This document shows positions 45,801 through 59,389 of a DNA stretch of 64,000 nucleotides, piece by piece; position 1 is the stretch's first letter, and every line of letters starts with the position of its first letter. The notes under the pieces were generated by a model. The model made no database searches and was not told the DNA's origin. It saw nothing but the letters and a program-made list of their open reading frames with translations. The translations under genes were made by a program, and so were the position numbers. The stretch lies in assembly GCA_000310025.1 (NCBI GenBank), contig FN649751.1:5859069-5923068 (forward strand), written 5' to 3'. This stretch comes from Ectocarpus siliculosus. Its lineage: Eukaryota > Sar > Phaeophyceae > Ectocarpales > Ectocarpaceae.

Positions 45801-47737
45801 TGAGGTATCCCTGAATATATAGGGGTCAAGCATGGGTGTTTGCCAGCGGTTCGGCGAGGTGCGGTGTCAGGATTCGAATCAAAGACATGTGTGGTGGGCT
45901 CTCGAGACGGGCATGCTGGCTAGTCGTCAAGAAATTCTTGCGACACACTTGGGGCGCTTGGTGGACACCAAGGACGCTCGGTCGATCTAGGTGTATTTCA
46001 TGAAGCACACCAAAAACAACCACACCAAACACCATATCAAAATATACCTGGTACGCCCGGAGCAGGGCTGCTTCCTGCGCCCTCACGCGGTGCACCTCCT
46101 TGGAGACCTTTGTCGCCATTTCGGCCGCGGTCGGGACGCGGATTCTGTATCCCGGGATGATGTCCTTGAACACCGCGTACTGAGACAACAGTGCCAGGTG
46201 GCAGACGCGATGGTCGTCGTCCTCCACCTGGCCGGAAATAATACCCAGAGTTTGGCGACAAACAGGAACTGTCAGCATCGTTTTGAGGATAAGTGTTGCT
46301 CGCATGAAAGAAGATCGACGGGACTGTTCTTCGCAGCGGTCAAAAATAACACGGTGGCGGTTTCATGTAGGGAGCTCCGAACAACGATGAAGGCCTCGGC
46401 AGAGGAGCGAGCAAACAAGGGGACGGCTGCGTCGGAAGCGCGTCGGTAATGCCACTTCTAGTTAGGTATACGGTGCCAAGAAAGTGTCAGCTATCTTACC
46501 CTTGCTGCAGGTATTGCTGTTCGCGACCATGGTTCCCTATGCATAAGCACCTTCGGCTTGTCCCAGAAAGTCGCCATGCCTCACATCCTGAAAGCTTGAC
46601 ATACGCTACTCCTCAACTTGTTTAACCAAACACAGCTCATTCAAAGCAATGGTGGAGGCAATGACCAACACTCACAAGTGCAAAGAGCTGCTCTATCCTG
46701 GAACGCTCGTCCTCGCCCTTGACGACGGTCTTGGGACGCACGAGCGACTCCTCTGGCGCCCCCAGAATGCTCTCGCAAAGCTCGCCCATCAACGCTTTCT
46801 TCTGCTCAAACCGCCTCTGTCTGAGCACGGCTAGGTCCACCTTACTTCCAGTGGTCACTCTAGCAACGCTCCTCTCGCCAGCACTACTACCGTCATTGAA
46901 CTCGGCCATGGGGTAGTCCTCCAACTCGGAGTTGTCCCCGGAATCGTACACGGAGTCATCGCTGTCGGACATGGCGTCGCCGCTGCCGGTGATGTCTTGC
47001 TTCCCGTTGCTGGTCTCCTCCGCCCCTCCCGCCGCCGCTGAATTGTTTTCATCTCCTCCGTCCTTGCTGTTACCAGCAGCCACCGCCTTCCGAGCTTCCT
47101 TGCTTTGCTTGTCTTGGGTGCTAGCCTCGGACTGCTTCATTCGCTCGTTCGGTTTGAGCAGTCCTCGCCGCGTCTTGATCGGGAGCCGCTCCGGTCCACT
47201 GTCCTCTACCGTCCACCCCGTTGTGGACGCTTTCCGACGCTTGGCGTCGACCACGGCCTCTTTCTTTCCTGGCTTTGAAGGCGTCGGCGGTGTTTTGATT
47301 GCTTCTGCTGCAGGCGTTGCGTCGTCGACTACGGCAGTAGCGGAGGCGTTGCCGGGTGCTTCAGTCGCTGCCGCGGGCGCTTCAGACTTGCGTTGTTTCG
47401 ACTTTTTCTTGGAGGTCGGCGGCACCGCCACGCCGTCCTTGACGCTCTTGCTGAACGTGGTCAGCCCGGAAGGGTCCAGTGAGAGCATGAAGTTGGCGTA
47501 GTCGGCGTTGTCCTCGTCGTCGAAGAAGGCGTGGTCATCCTCGCCGGCAGGCTCTGGCTCGTGCACGATCTTGTCGGCCTCTGGTTGTTGAACAGCCCCA
47601 CCACCGTCGCCCTTGGTTTTGCCTGCGGCGGCAGCAGCCTTCCGGGACTTCTTTTTCCCGTCATGGTTCTTCTTGCTGGCCTTGATCTTCTCGCCCTTGG
47701 CTTTCGCCTGAGCCTTTACCTTGAATGGGGCATTCAT
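42893..47737 (-). CDS. NOC3: Nucleolar complex protein 3 (NOC3 family)
   Basis: NOC3 acts in the nucleolus with NOC2 in maturation and export of pre-60S ribosomal subunits, and in yeast also in loading the replicative helicase. Seven exons join in phase: 47737-46676, 46227-46048, 45810-45500, 45177-44970, 44572-44420, 44220-43912 and 43489-42893, giving 939 residues. The first 350 residues are a lysine-rich, acidic, low-complexity region with nuclear-localisation-like clusters (KKKSRK, KKKSKQRK). Residues 355-414 hold the NOC3 hallmark AVFKDIIPGYRIR and KEVHRVRAQEAALLRAYQ. Further motifs are HFNFRSNLVRTVV, TYFRVLKRR, KFVHLVNLDTVQDLLDLLKDLL, and PEHANALSSAAWELSLLRN of the C-terminal CBF/Mak21-like domain. 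The C-terminal 60 residues are Ala/Gly/Gln-rich. It is longer than the animal protein (about 800) because of the N-terminal extension. Confidence 0.92.
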
Positions 47738-48072
47738 GGCGCTAAGAGATAAGAGAGGCCAGACTGCGCAGAGCTCGCTTCGTGGCCGTCAAACTACTCT
47801 AGGGGGAGTTGTACAAATCCTGTCGGCTTTGCTTCACACAGGGGCCAGTACCAACAGTTTCCATATTTTGGTTTGTTCAGCCGCCACGCCACAGCAAGGC
47901 GCGCTCGCGCTCGCGTGTGTGAGTATTGAGCAGTGAGAGGGAGAGTCGAGAGTGGTAAACCCTCTGGACGTCTAACAACCCCGTCGCGCTGCAGTGACAT
48001 GATTGCGGCATGAACCAGTACGCGGAAATAGTTGAAACAGAGTGAACCCAGCAACATTCTGAGTGCAGAGAA
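47738..48072. promoter_or_regulatory. 335-base divergent upstream region of NOC3 and REV3
   Basis: The start codons of two head-to-head genes are only 335 bases apart, so a bidirectional promoter is likely. No TATA box is evident. A GC-rich alternating tract (GGCGCGCTCGCGCTCGCG near 47,896-47,913) is the only notable element. Confidence 0.5.
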
Positions 48073-51000
48073 ATGGCCGCGTTGGATTCGCCTTTGATCT
48101 CTGTGCGGGTCGTGAACGTGGACTGGTACCTCTCCGAGGAGAGCAAGCTGCCCGTGGTGCGCATTTTCGGGTCTACGCCTGCAGGGCAAAGGTCATGCCT
48201 TCATCTTCACGGGGTGAGCTCATAGCGCCCAAGATTGAAAAGTTGCCGGCTGTCGGCATCGTAGCTTTTCGAATGCCCACATCGTGAACGAATTCGCACA
48301 ACAAAAGTTGCACCGCATCCAGGCAGGGTATCTACACAGCAGTACACAGCAGTACCAGCTTCATTGAAGAACACCCGTGGTCTCGAGCATTGAGCTATCA
48401 TATGTTGCTTATGCATGTGTGCAAACATCCCGCCAAGGAACATTTGTCTGACTTGCAAAAGGTGTCGGCGGCAGATCTAATGTGTTTCTTGTTGAACCCG
48501 CCGGTACGCTATCATGAATGTAAATGTCTCCTGTACTCGGAGCAAAATACTCCTGGGTGCCTACAGCAGTAGAACATACACGGCATGCTCGGGTGGGGTC
48601 TCATCGTCTCATGTTATTGCCGCCAGCTCACTTGCTGATCTGCCAAAGCATTGCTTGCAATTTTTGTTTGCATTGAAACCAACGACGCCACCTTTCAACA
48701 CGAGAAATGTCGCCGCCGACCTTTGAACCCTGGTCCTCCTGCAAAACGGCCAACTGACAGGCATTGCCCTATTTCATGGTGAGGCCAATGGAGGAAGAAA
48801 GCTCCGCTATTTGCGCTCAGTTTGAAGACCCCGGCAGTTTGAACGCCCTACTTCCCCAGCTGGAACAAGCGCTGGAATCGGCCATGGCGTCTTCGTCCGG
48901 TGGGCCTGGCGCCCCCTCACTATCTCCTGCGGGGGGGGCGGGACGGGGCGGGCGACCGTGGGGGCGGAATCGACAACCGGTGCTTGCGCGGCTAGAGGTC
49001 GTCCGAGGCGTGCCTTTCTACGGCTATCATGGCGAGGAGAAATTGTTCGTGAAGGTGCGAGCGTCCGTCGCGTGGTATAGTTTTGAGCACGAGTTTCTAT
49101 CACTGCGGCCCTTCGTGTGTGTATCCGGGTATGTTGTTTCTTTCTTGCGGTGGATGGACTGACGACAATCTGATTAACTGCAGGATGACAAGGAAATCGT
49201 GTGTAGGGCTGAGTTGATGCCCTGCAACATACACATGTGAAGCAGGGAGTGCCGTACGCACCGGGTGCCTGAAATTTGGGGAACGATAAGATAATATCGC
49301 CGGCACACTTGGATATATTGTTAAACCTCTGTAGGGTGTACACATTGGTTTCCTACAACATGCGGAATGTCAAAGTTTGCAACGTGATATTTTTGAGAGA
49401 CTGCGGGATCGTGCGCCCTTCCCGCGGGGCCTAATTGCATTGGTTCCCCTTCCTGCCGGCCTCGTGTCGAGGAGCATGCCTTCCTGAAAAGTGCGGTTGA
49501 CTTCCTTCGGCCCTCAAGGTGTACGTGAACAACCCGGCACTGACCGGCAAGGTGGCCTCCGTTCTGCAGGCTGGACACGTGCTATCCACGCGCTTTCAAC
49601 CGTTCGAGTCTCATGTGCCCTTCTTGCTTCAGGTGTGTCATTGGGCCGGCGGCCTATCGTCTGCATTTGGAATATTTTGATTTGCAGGACACGGCAAGGA
49701 AACAGGGTCGAAGGTCCGCCGAGTGTTGTCGCGTACATTCTGAATTTTTTGCGTGCCGTACGCCTGAGTTCTTGGGCCTCTGTGATGTGTTCGAGATTAT
49801 ACCACGAAACAGGTTGCAGAGAGTTTCCCCAAATGTACGTTTGGCGAGGCTGACCTATAGTTTGATGCCCGTGCTTGCGGAACCTGGCTCTGGAACAGGT
49901 GTTCATCGACTACAACATCTCCGGCATGAGCTACGTGCATCTTCGAAACGCTCTCTTTCTGCAGCCGTTGCCCGAGCTCTCGAGCGTAACGTCGTCGTCT
50001 CAGGAGCCTTCTCCGAACAGCATCGGCTTAAACGACAACGACGAGTCGCCATTAACCGGGATATTCACTTCGGCTACAGTACCGGAAAGTCTTGTGGCGA
50101 ACCCCGTGGGCCAGGGCGATGCGTGGCGTTCTCCCGCTGGTGTGCCCGGTTGTGAGTGGGCAGGAGGTAAAACAGCTGATGGTGCCGCAAGGACAGCGAC
50201 AGCACGAGGGCTTGAGCCTGTAACCCTGCGAGGCGACACTGATGAGGTACGTTCTGTGTACGAGGAGCCCTGTTTCGTGTGGAGCACGCGTGTTGTGCGT
50301 TCGCCGCCTTTCTCGCAGCAAGACTGTCATCTCTGGTAGCTTGTACTTGTTGTCGTGTGCAGCTCATTTCCTTGCCGAGTCCGGTTTAGGTCCGCGTTGT
50401 TCATCCACGTATTTTCCTGGCGTTCCTACTCTCCGAAATGTTGGTCCACTCTTGAAATCTAAGGCTGCTCAAGACCTGTTGGCGGGGATCAGCATGTCGC
50501 AGCTGTTTTCTCAGCCGTCTATCGCACCGAAGGTAGCACCCTCCCGCCCGCCCAAAGAAGGGCCCGCGCCTAGAGCGACTGCTACGTCTTCGCCCGGCAA
50601 GACACGTGCTGGCCAAGGAGGTGCCACTGGGGACCGTCCCAGGCCCAAGTGGTGGGAACGCCAAACCACAACGGAGCTAGAAGTCGTGGGAATCATCGAC
50701 GACGTGATTAACCCAAGCCTCCTGGCTGCTGGGAGGGCGGAGGCCGCAGACGGGAAGCCAATGGCCGTGGCAAGCCTGCGCGAGCTGTGGGACGAAGAGA
50801 AGGAGCGCTCGCGGGTGGCAGGCGGGGGGTCGCAGCTCTCGGCCCCGCCGGGTCTCGAGCTCGCCGACAGTCAGGATGTCTGGGAACCTCCAGATTTGCT
50901 GCTGACGCAACACGTGAGGGACGAAGCTGAAGGCCTTGCTCGTAACGTCTTGCGAAGGGCGACACCTGCCCGAGACTCTGGGGTTTTTCCGAAGGAGGAG

Positions 51001-54000
51001 AGTTCGGAACCTCGTTCTCAAGCGTCCGCCAGCGGGAACGATTTAGACGAGCGATCAGGCGAAGTCGAGCTGACGCCTTCGCGAGACGGTTTATTGTCCC
51101 AGGCTTCAGGAACGGATGAAGCAAACACAACTGCACCGGTCGCGGATGTGTCCTGCTCTCCGGCTAACTACTTGCCCTCGCTGGGCGGTATATGCGATCA
51201 TGATGTGGACCAAGGGCTGCTCGATATGATTGCCGCGTTGAGAGGGTCTCAGCAAAGCCAGAGCCAGGGAGTCGATCGCGAGTCGCTTTCGTCGCCACCG
51301 GCAGGGCAGCAGTACACCCGGTCGCCGTCAGGTCCCCTGTCACAAAGGCCCGCTTTCACCCCTGAATCTTCCGCAGATCAAGCAGAGGCGGTGGCAGCAA
51401 CGCAGGTGTGAACGCCACACAGCCGGAAGTTCTCGCCGCACTTTTTTTCTTTCCTCTTCATTGGAAATAGGAAGCGCTTGGTCTTGTAGTAGCTAAGCCG
51501 AAAATTTTTCCATCTTGTGCATGAAGGTTAGGTTCGGACTCAAGCGCTCATTATCTGCAATGATCATGCACCTTTGTATCTTGCATATGGTCGAATTTCG
51601 ATGTGCCGAAACGCCACGGCCCGCTTTGGAAACCCGTTCTATTTTCCCAGAAAAAACAGGAGCTGGATGAACAAGAACTAGGCAGCCGGATAGCGTTGGC
51701 GGCACAGTCCGAGCGACACTACGACTCGGACGGGTCAGACGACTACCTGGAACCCGCGCGGGCCGCGGCTGTCAATGTGTCCATCTCCTCGGCCACCGGC
51801 AACCCAAGCGCGGCCATCCCTGTGCCCGGCGCTGCTGGTATGCAAACACCGGTTTTGGCAGACCCTCCCCCCTGGTCGTCGTCCCAACGGGCCGCCAGCT
51901 ACCCGCCATGGTCTCAGCACCGCGCGGGGCCGGAGCCGGTCAGAGCGTCAACGTTGCCATTCTGGTCGCAGAGGAGCACCGAGGTGGCTAGCGCCGGCAT
52001 CTCGGGAAGGCTGGCTGGCAGAGATAGGCACGGCGGTGGTAAGATGGACGGGAACCACCTCGAGCAAGGAGAGGAGGAAATGGACGAGGAGGATGAAAGA
52101 GCGGAGGATGGAGTTGAGAGAATGCTATCTCAACTATCTGCTAGGTGAGGCCCCAACAGGGCGACGCAATACGTCGACCAAGGTATCTAGCAATGTCGGA
52201 TGGTCCGCGAATTCTCAACCTTGTCTACCGTCAAGGGATGCTTCATTGATGATGGTCTTGCCCCCGCCGCCGCTTATCTCTGAACGCTTCGTAGGAGCCT
52301 GGACGACGTTAAAGACAGCGTGCAGGCAGAGATCGATCGAGAAAGGAGAGCACCAATCGACCCAAGAATGTCGCCTTACGACCCCCTCTTGACATCACGA
52401 GCGCAAGGCACTGAGCCCAGGTGAGAACGGCGGCAAGCTGAACGCGCCACAATCCCTGCACTGCCTTAATCCAAGCCAGTCCTGATGGCTAACGTTGCTG
52501 TTGCTATGGGCGATGTAGATAAAAACGGGGTGTCCATGTTTCTGTGTCGGTTTGATAGCAGTTGCAAGCAATGTGCGATGTACGTACGTCGGTCGCTTGA
52601 TGCTAGCTGGATATTTGCTGGTGGTGAACGTGTATTCCCAGCGTCGGCTTCTCTGAAAACAGCGCTCATCCACGGCCAAATAATTTTTGGTCGTCGTCCT
52701 GTGTAATGTCCCCCTCATCGCCGGCCGGATGGTCGGAACGAAACCGCACGATGATTTCATCTGCAGATCCCAAAGCGAGCTGGTAGACATCATATGTTCC
52801 CAGGTGGAGGTCGAGCAAGACCAGAATGCACAGAGTTCGACAGTTTTGGCAGATCACTCGATGGACGCCATCATGGAGGAGGAGGAAGAGGAGGAGGACG
52901 AGGAGGATGGTGGGGGGGGGTGCGCGATGAGGACTGAGCCTCCACGAAATAGAGGCGACGTTGACCACAGGTGGACGCGAGGGCCAACCCAGCTCCGGTA
53001 CGACGACGAAGTAGAGGGAAACCAGGAGGGTACAGAGAGAGGGCGGGTGGACATGGAGGAGGAGGAGGAGGAGGAGGGGGAGGAGGAGGAGGACGGTGTG
53101 AGGGACTCGGACACGAAAGGCCCCCTCAGGCTGCGTGGTGGCGTCGGACTGCCCCGCACCAAGCCCAAACCTGCCCGGCCCTCGCGAGCAGCAACGGCAC
53201 CGGAACCATCGAGCAGTTCTGCCTCGCTCCCGGGCGCCAGCAGCAGTAGTCCGCGGAATGACCCGGACATGCGGAGTGACGATCCGCCAGCCGGCAGCAA
53301 GCGACCAGCACCAGCATCTGGTGCCCTCCCTAAGCGACGAGCACCGCTCCGGGTACCTGTTGGCATTCGACGCTCGTCTTCGATGCCGGGAGTTGTTGGT
53401 GGCTTCAAGCCCCCGAGGCTGCTCTCCACGGCGGCGGCCAACCTTCCTACAGTTGATGAGGCTGGCAATGCTAGTCGTTATGGCGGAGGCGGCGGTGGCT
53501 CTTGTGGTATTAGTGGTGATGATAGTATGTGTGGTGGTGATAACGGCGATAAATCTCCTGGTTTTGTTCACCGCGAGCCGCGGAAAGATAACCCTGCCGC
53601 CGCTGGAGGAACTGACTCTGCTGATGGGGACGGAAGCTCCGACACTCAGGAAGAGGATTCGAACAAGGACGAACGATCGCAGGTGGTGGTGCCTGGGTGG
53701 GGATCGCAGGGCCATCATCCAGTCGAGTACTCAGAAAATCAACTGAGCTTCGTTCCCATTGCCCAGCTCCGAGTATCCCCAAAATCGACCCGGGGAATGG
53801 GCGCGAGAACGGACAATGATGTATCGGACACCGAAAGAGTTGAAGCGGCAAGAAAGAAACAGAAGGTTCTCGGAAAGGAAGGGTACAACCGCGGTGATGG
53901 GACGGAAAGCGCCGCCGCCAGAGTTTCAGAGGCGCCGGCTGAAAAGCACGGCGGAGGTGATATTGGCGTGGAGCCCGACTCAGCAAAGGGCAAACCCCGT

Positions 54001-57000
54001 AGCGCCAGCCCGCCACCGCCACCGGAAAACCCCACCCGAAAGGAAAAACCTCCGCTCTATGTTGGCACCAGCGGCGAAGCCACGCCAACCCCAGCGTTGG
54101 GTCCTCCGAGATCTGAAGCTACTGGCGGGCAACCTGGTCAGAACACCGACAATGCGCGAGCTTCTCCGGACGGAAGTAGCGGTGCGGGGGACAGCGGCGT
54201 GGACGGTAGGTGGCGAGGCGCCGACGCACGGTTACGCCTCGCGCAGACGCGAGGGACCCCGTCGCCTTCTTCGCATCAGGCGCGAACGGACAACAGCAAT
54301 GGTGGAAGAAGAGGCAGAAACGAGAATGCGGCCGCTAGAGGGTCGGAATTCTCGCCTTGTTCACCCCTGGCGCCGTTGGCATTGCACCAAGAACCGGGGA
54401 CGTCTTCGGAGAATGATGCTGATCAGCCCCATGTTGGCACGAACCACGCAAGGGGGTCAGCGAGGAGCTCGACGCCGCGGGAGGGTCGTACTCCGACGCA
54501 GGACCCACCGGGAACCCCTTTGCGTCGACAGGGACTGGCCAACAGACACATAGCAGCCGACAGCGTACTCAGAGCTCCGGAAATGGCACCACGGTGCGAC
54601 AACCCTACCGGGCTTTCTTGCACTCCGGCTGCGGCCGTCGCTTCTGTGTTTCCGACCCCGACACCTCCACCACCACCGCTCGCTATGTACACGGCAGGCC
54701 GTTCGCCCACCACCCCGCTGTCGGCCCCAAGCGACAGTTCCGACGTCCCTCCGCTCGGCCAACCTAGCCCCGGATTGCCGATCACGGCAGCGAGGGGGGC
54801 TGATGCTGCTGCGTCCGATACGCCTTTGTCGGATGCGTGGAGCAGCGGAGTACAGCGGACCGGTTGCAACAACAGCGGGACGGAGGAAAGCCCGGCCCCG
54901 AATCCAGGAGAAGCTTTCTTTCTAACATCTGGGAGCGGGTCGGCCGCGTCGCCGGCCAGGGAGAGGTTCCCGGGTTTTACTCCCCCAACGCCAAGGCAGC
55001 GCGGGGTCGGGGGACGGGAATCGGGAACGGTGGTGCTCAGACCCCCCGAGACGGCGCCGGACCCGAAGACGTGTGCAGCCGCGCTGTCGCGCCTTGGTGT
55101 TCCTCAGGTGTGCGGTGTACCCGACACAGAGATGTGTGTGCGCGTGTGAAACGTTGTCGGCACCTTGTGGCGCGCGCCTAGGAAACACGTAAAATGCAAT
55201 GGTGGTAAGCCCTTGAGGTAGGTCTGCTCGTCCCTCACCCAACACCGTGATCAATTGAATCTCAAAGCTAGAAATTTCCTCATCGCCATTTCCTGCACGT
55301 GGCGGCCTGTCTTGTCTGCTCAGGTGTTGCATACCGAGCCTTACTACAGCCGCAAGGACGACGTCCCGGAGCGTCCGCGGGAGTTTGCTGGAAACGTGTT
55401 TCGGATTCAGCACAAGGACAACCTCAAGGTCAGCCGATCGGGGCAGTTCCAGGCGACGATTTACCTATAAGCGGAGCGAAGGACGCGGGGTTGTGTTGTG
55501 TTCGAAGCTAGTTTGGAGGGAAATCGTGGATCCATGTTTTGCATTCAAGCACTGGAGGTAGACCTGGGAATCAGGTGGTTGGCGAGACGCCAAGTTAGTA
55601 CAGAGTAGCATCTCGTTGAGGCGTCACCCTTTTTTCTCACGACGACGACCAGCGTCGGTCGCCGATGCAAAGGTGTCAGCCTATCTGACCTACCCCCCGC
55701 CGCCGCCGCCGCCTGTGCTTGCGCCCTCTACTGTTGCGTTCGTCGGTGCCGTGCTCGGTAAACTTCAGGCGTTCGATACCCTCCAATCACGCGAGATCCT
55801 CCACGCGCACCAACAGGCGGAGGCGGCGACCGCCACGCCAACCTCTCCAAGACATCGCCACGCTGGGCGCAGCGTTGCGTCTTCGTGTTCCTCCTACACG
55901 CCCCGCTCTCACCTTCCCGATAGCGAGCCCGGAAACCGAGCCGTGGGTGGTGGGAGCGATCTCGGCGCCGACGGCGGACTTGCTATGTCGCCGTCCCCCG
56001 ATCATCGGGTGACAGGGACGGGTGGGTTCTCGGGGGAGAGTTACGAGGGCGGCGGTGGTGGTAGTTCGGGAGCCCTTTCGTTGGCGGGCGGTGACGCCGG
56101 GCAACAAGAGCCCATCGCCTTGCGGTGAGTTTCGTTCCCCCACATTTTCGTTTTTCCCGAACGAGGTTTTGCTTGAGCGGCTTACCGCCCTTGCGGTGTG
56201 GTGTCCCCCATAGGTCTCAGGGCCTGATCCAGCCAAGAGTCCATAGAGGCACCTTGTGCCCTGAGAATGAGTGGGTGCACCGCGCTGGTATTATCCCTTT
56301 CCAACCTTTGAACTCGCGAATTGTACCCTTGGCTTTTTAAGTCTTTGCTTCCCGGGGTTGTGGGTTCCGATACACCCACCTCTTGTCTGCCGATTCACTC
56401 GATGATTGATGCATGCAGCGGCATCGACGAATGGAAGGAGGCAGCGGCGATGTTCGGAGGGCCGGCCAGGAGAAAAAGCCGCCACGTTAGCCAAGGCCCG
56501 GGCAGAACGGTGGAGCTCGTCCCATCTATCTCGCCACCGCCTTACAAGGTGGGTATCAGGGGGATACACGAGGGGGGTCGGGATTGAGTTGGATGGTGTG
56601 GCGGCGGAAGCGACAGCTGTGTTTAGCAGAGGTCATCTCGACATGGTCAATGTTTTATGCTACAGAGTAACAGAGTTTTTGAATCTGGGGTGTTGGTATC
56701 CTATGCAATCTGGATACCTTCTCGGCGCCTGGTATGACAGTAGTGTACGCAGGAGCTTTTCTTCCAGAGTTGTCCACTGTCCGTCCACCCTACCACTCCT
56801 CTCGCAATCACGAGATTTGTCATCTCTTGGAGTCAGGCAATCCAGCGAAAGAAGGCCCTAGCGGTGGTGGCTGCGTGTGGTATTGTAGCGGATTCCTTTT
56901 TGCTCGTGTCCAACCTTCTGGTGCTTATGTCACCAGCAGATACTGCACCAAGAGCGCACGCTCTTGTCCCGCTAACCACCTCCCTGCCTCCCCTTCCGTA

Positions 57001-59358
57001 ACCCCTTTTCGGTGGCGGCCAGGCTGTTGCGGCTTGGGGTCGGGCGAACCCGAGCTCGACCCGCAGCGCTCGCGTGGTGGACGACTTGGACAAGCCGGTA
57101 TTGAGGTCCACGAGAAACGCCCTCGGCGTGCTCGCCGGAGGGGGCGAGGCTGATCTAGCCGGCGATGACGGCTCTGGAGACGTGAGGCGCGGGTTTTCCC
57201 GCTCGTGTTGTTTTTCTCGTCCCGGTTTCTTCTTTTTTTTTGGTGTTGGCCGTGCTCCGCAGTTTGTTTATCGCGTTTGTAATACACGCCCTTGTTGGTT
57301 GCTTGTGCGCCTTGGAGTCACGTGCATGATGAAGCGATGTGGCGTGAAGGATCGCTTGCAGAAAACTCTTGAGGGCATGTATACTTTGGCAGCGTAAGTG
57401 GTGCCGCCGCCGTTCGTCCCAAGTAAACGCGGCAGAGAGCTCCCCAATACTACGCACGTGGAAGCTTCGCACGACGAAAAGCGTTGCAAGCACCCAACGG
57501 ATAGTCCGCAACATTATTTCGAAAACGCGCGGTAGCTGCTACGGAGCCACGATTTGGCGAGCACTTTCGTTTTAATCCCCGGAAAGGACATGTACTGCTG
57601 CGCTGTGATGCAGCATCAACGCTCTATAGAGACAGCTCCGCAAGTCGGGGGTGGGAAGGGGCAACAATGGTTCGGTGTCAAAGCTATTTTCTTGCACGTG
57701 TTCGTACGTGAGGGCTAGATGGGCGGCGGCGATGGGGAACGTAGTGCGCGGCAAAGGAGCTGCTGCAAAAGTGTCCGGCAGTGCGAGAAAATGCGAGCAA
57801 CCACGATCGGGCAAAAACGTTTGTTTACTAGTTGGTGGCCTCTTCCTTGCCATCGACGTCCTTAACGACCTTCTTGGCCTGCCCCCTCCCAAAAACTGCA
57901 GATGTCTATGGTTGCGGACCCCAATACGGGACAGCTCGTACCCGTACCCGTACCCGCCGCGCGCCCGCCGCCGCCGCCGCCGCCGACGACGCGTGCCGCG
58001 GCCGCACTCCGGCCGCCACCCGGCCCAGGAGATGTAGGAAGCGGTGACGCGCGACGACTGAAGTCCCTTGTCTCCTCGACCCCAGAAGCTCTGCGAACTC
58101 CTGAAAGGTGGGGATTGGAGATAACTTTAGTGCATCTTTTGATCTCGGTTGGGATTGGCACTTGGACTCACAGGGGGTCACCCTGTAGCTGGAGATCGCT
58201 CGGTTATTGCGGGTCGATGGTGGGAGTTCCCTTTACGGGGGAGGGGGACGGGGGCGAGGTTTGCGGTATGGGTTTGGCTCGATCCAAGGTAGAAAACTAT
58301 ACCGTGATGGTAGAACGTTAGAACGGCCTATTTTACAGGTTTTGCGTTTGGTGGACAATGCTTCGTAGTATATCACCCTCAGGTGGATATCGACTCAGGC
58401 GACCGTGTTCATTCGCGAAAATCCTGCTAAATGTTTTCGCCTTCGTTGTACCTTGCCAGGCTGTTGAAGGCGAAGTGAGTTTTCTCTGATCCCACGTCAT
58501 CAAACATTTTTTTACCCCCTTCCCGTTCTCTGCAAGTTGTACAGCACGAAACACAGTGACACGTTTCACACGAAGCAACGCGTATCAGCATATTTATTGT
58601 CCTACCAAGGCATGACCATGTGTTGTCGTCTTACACCCCCATTCCTCCTTGACGGAAGCAGCGTGCCATCCGGGGATGCGGTCGAGCCACGCCAGAGCGA
58701 CCATATCACCCCGGAATGTCGAGTCCGGCCCGCCAAGGTGTGAAGCGTACCAAAGGGAACGATGCTTTTCCCCACCATTAAGCCTACAAGCTGTTCAGTA
58801 CATAGATGCCTTATTTTGGAGAACTACAGAGACCACGGTTGGAAATGGTATCTCTGCGTGTGTTCAGAACGATGTGAGTACATTTTTTGCGAGACTTTCG
58901 GTAGATCTCGTTCGTTTTCGTCACTGCATGTTACTTCGAGTCGCGGCCCGAGAATTTTCTCGGGGACAAAAGCAACTCCATGTACACAAGCAGAGATACC
59001 GGACTACACGCGAAACACGGATCGTAACATTCAGTCGAACGCTGAATCTACCGACACTTTCTCGTAAGCTTGTTCCTCCCTTGCTTAAGCCCCCCTAGAC
59101 CGCGTCCAAGCAGCGCCGGCACGAGATTTACCATACACACACCGTTCACGTAGCCCTTCCCTCTCCCCGGCTTCCCCCTCTTCCTTTCCTACCACAATCC
59201 CCAGCAATCCACCCAGGGACCCCACCGCCCCACCACCAAGAGCCAGATTTCGCCCGCCACGCTAACACCGTCATCCTGTCTCTCGGAGGAGGAAAAAGGA
59301 GGAAGGTTCGCGTTCGGCCTTGGTGCAGCAGCAGCTGCCGCGGGCCGTGGGCCGGCAC

Positions 59359-59389
<31 letters not shown>

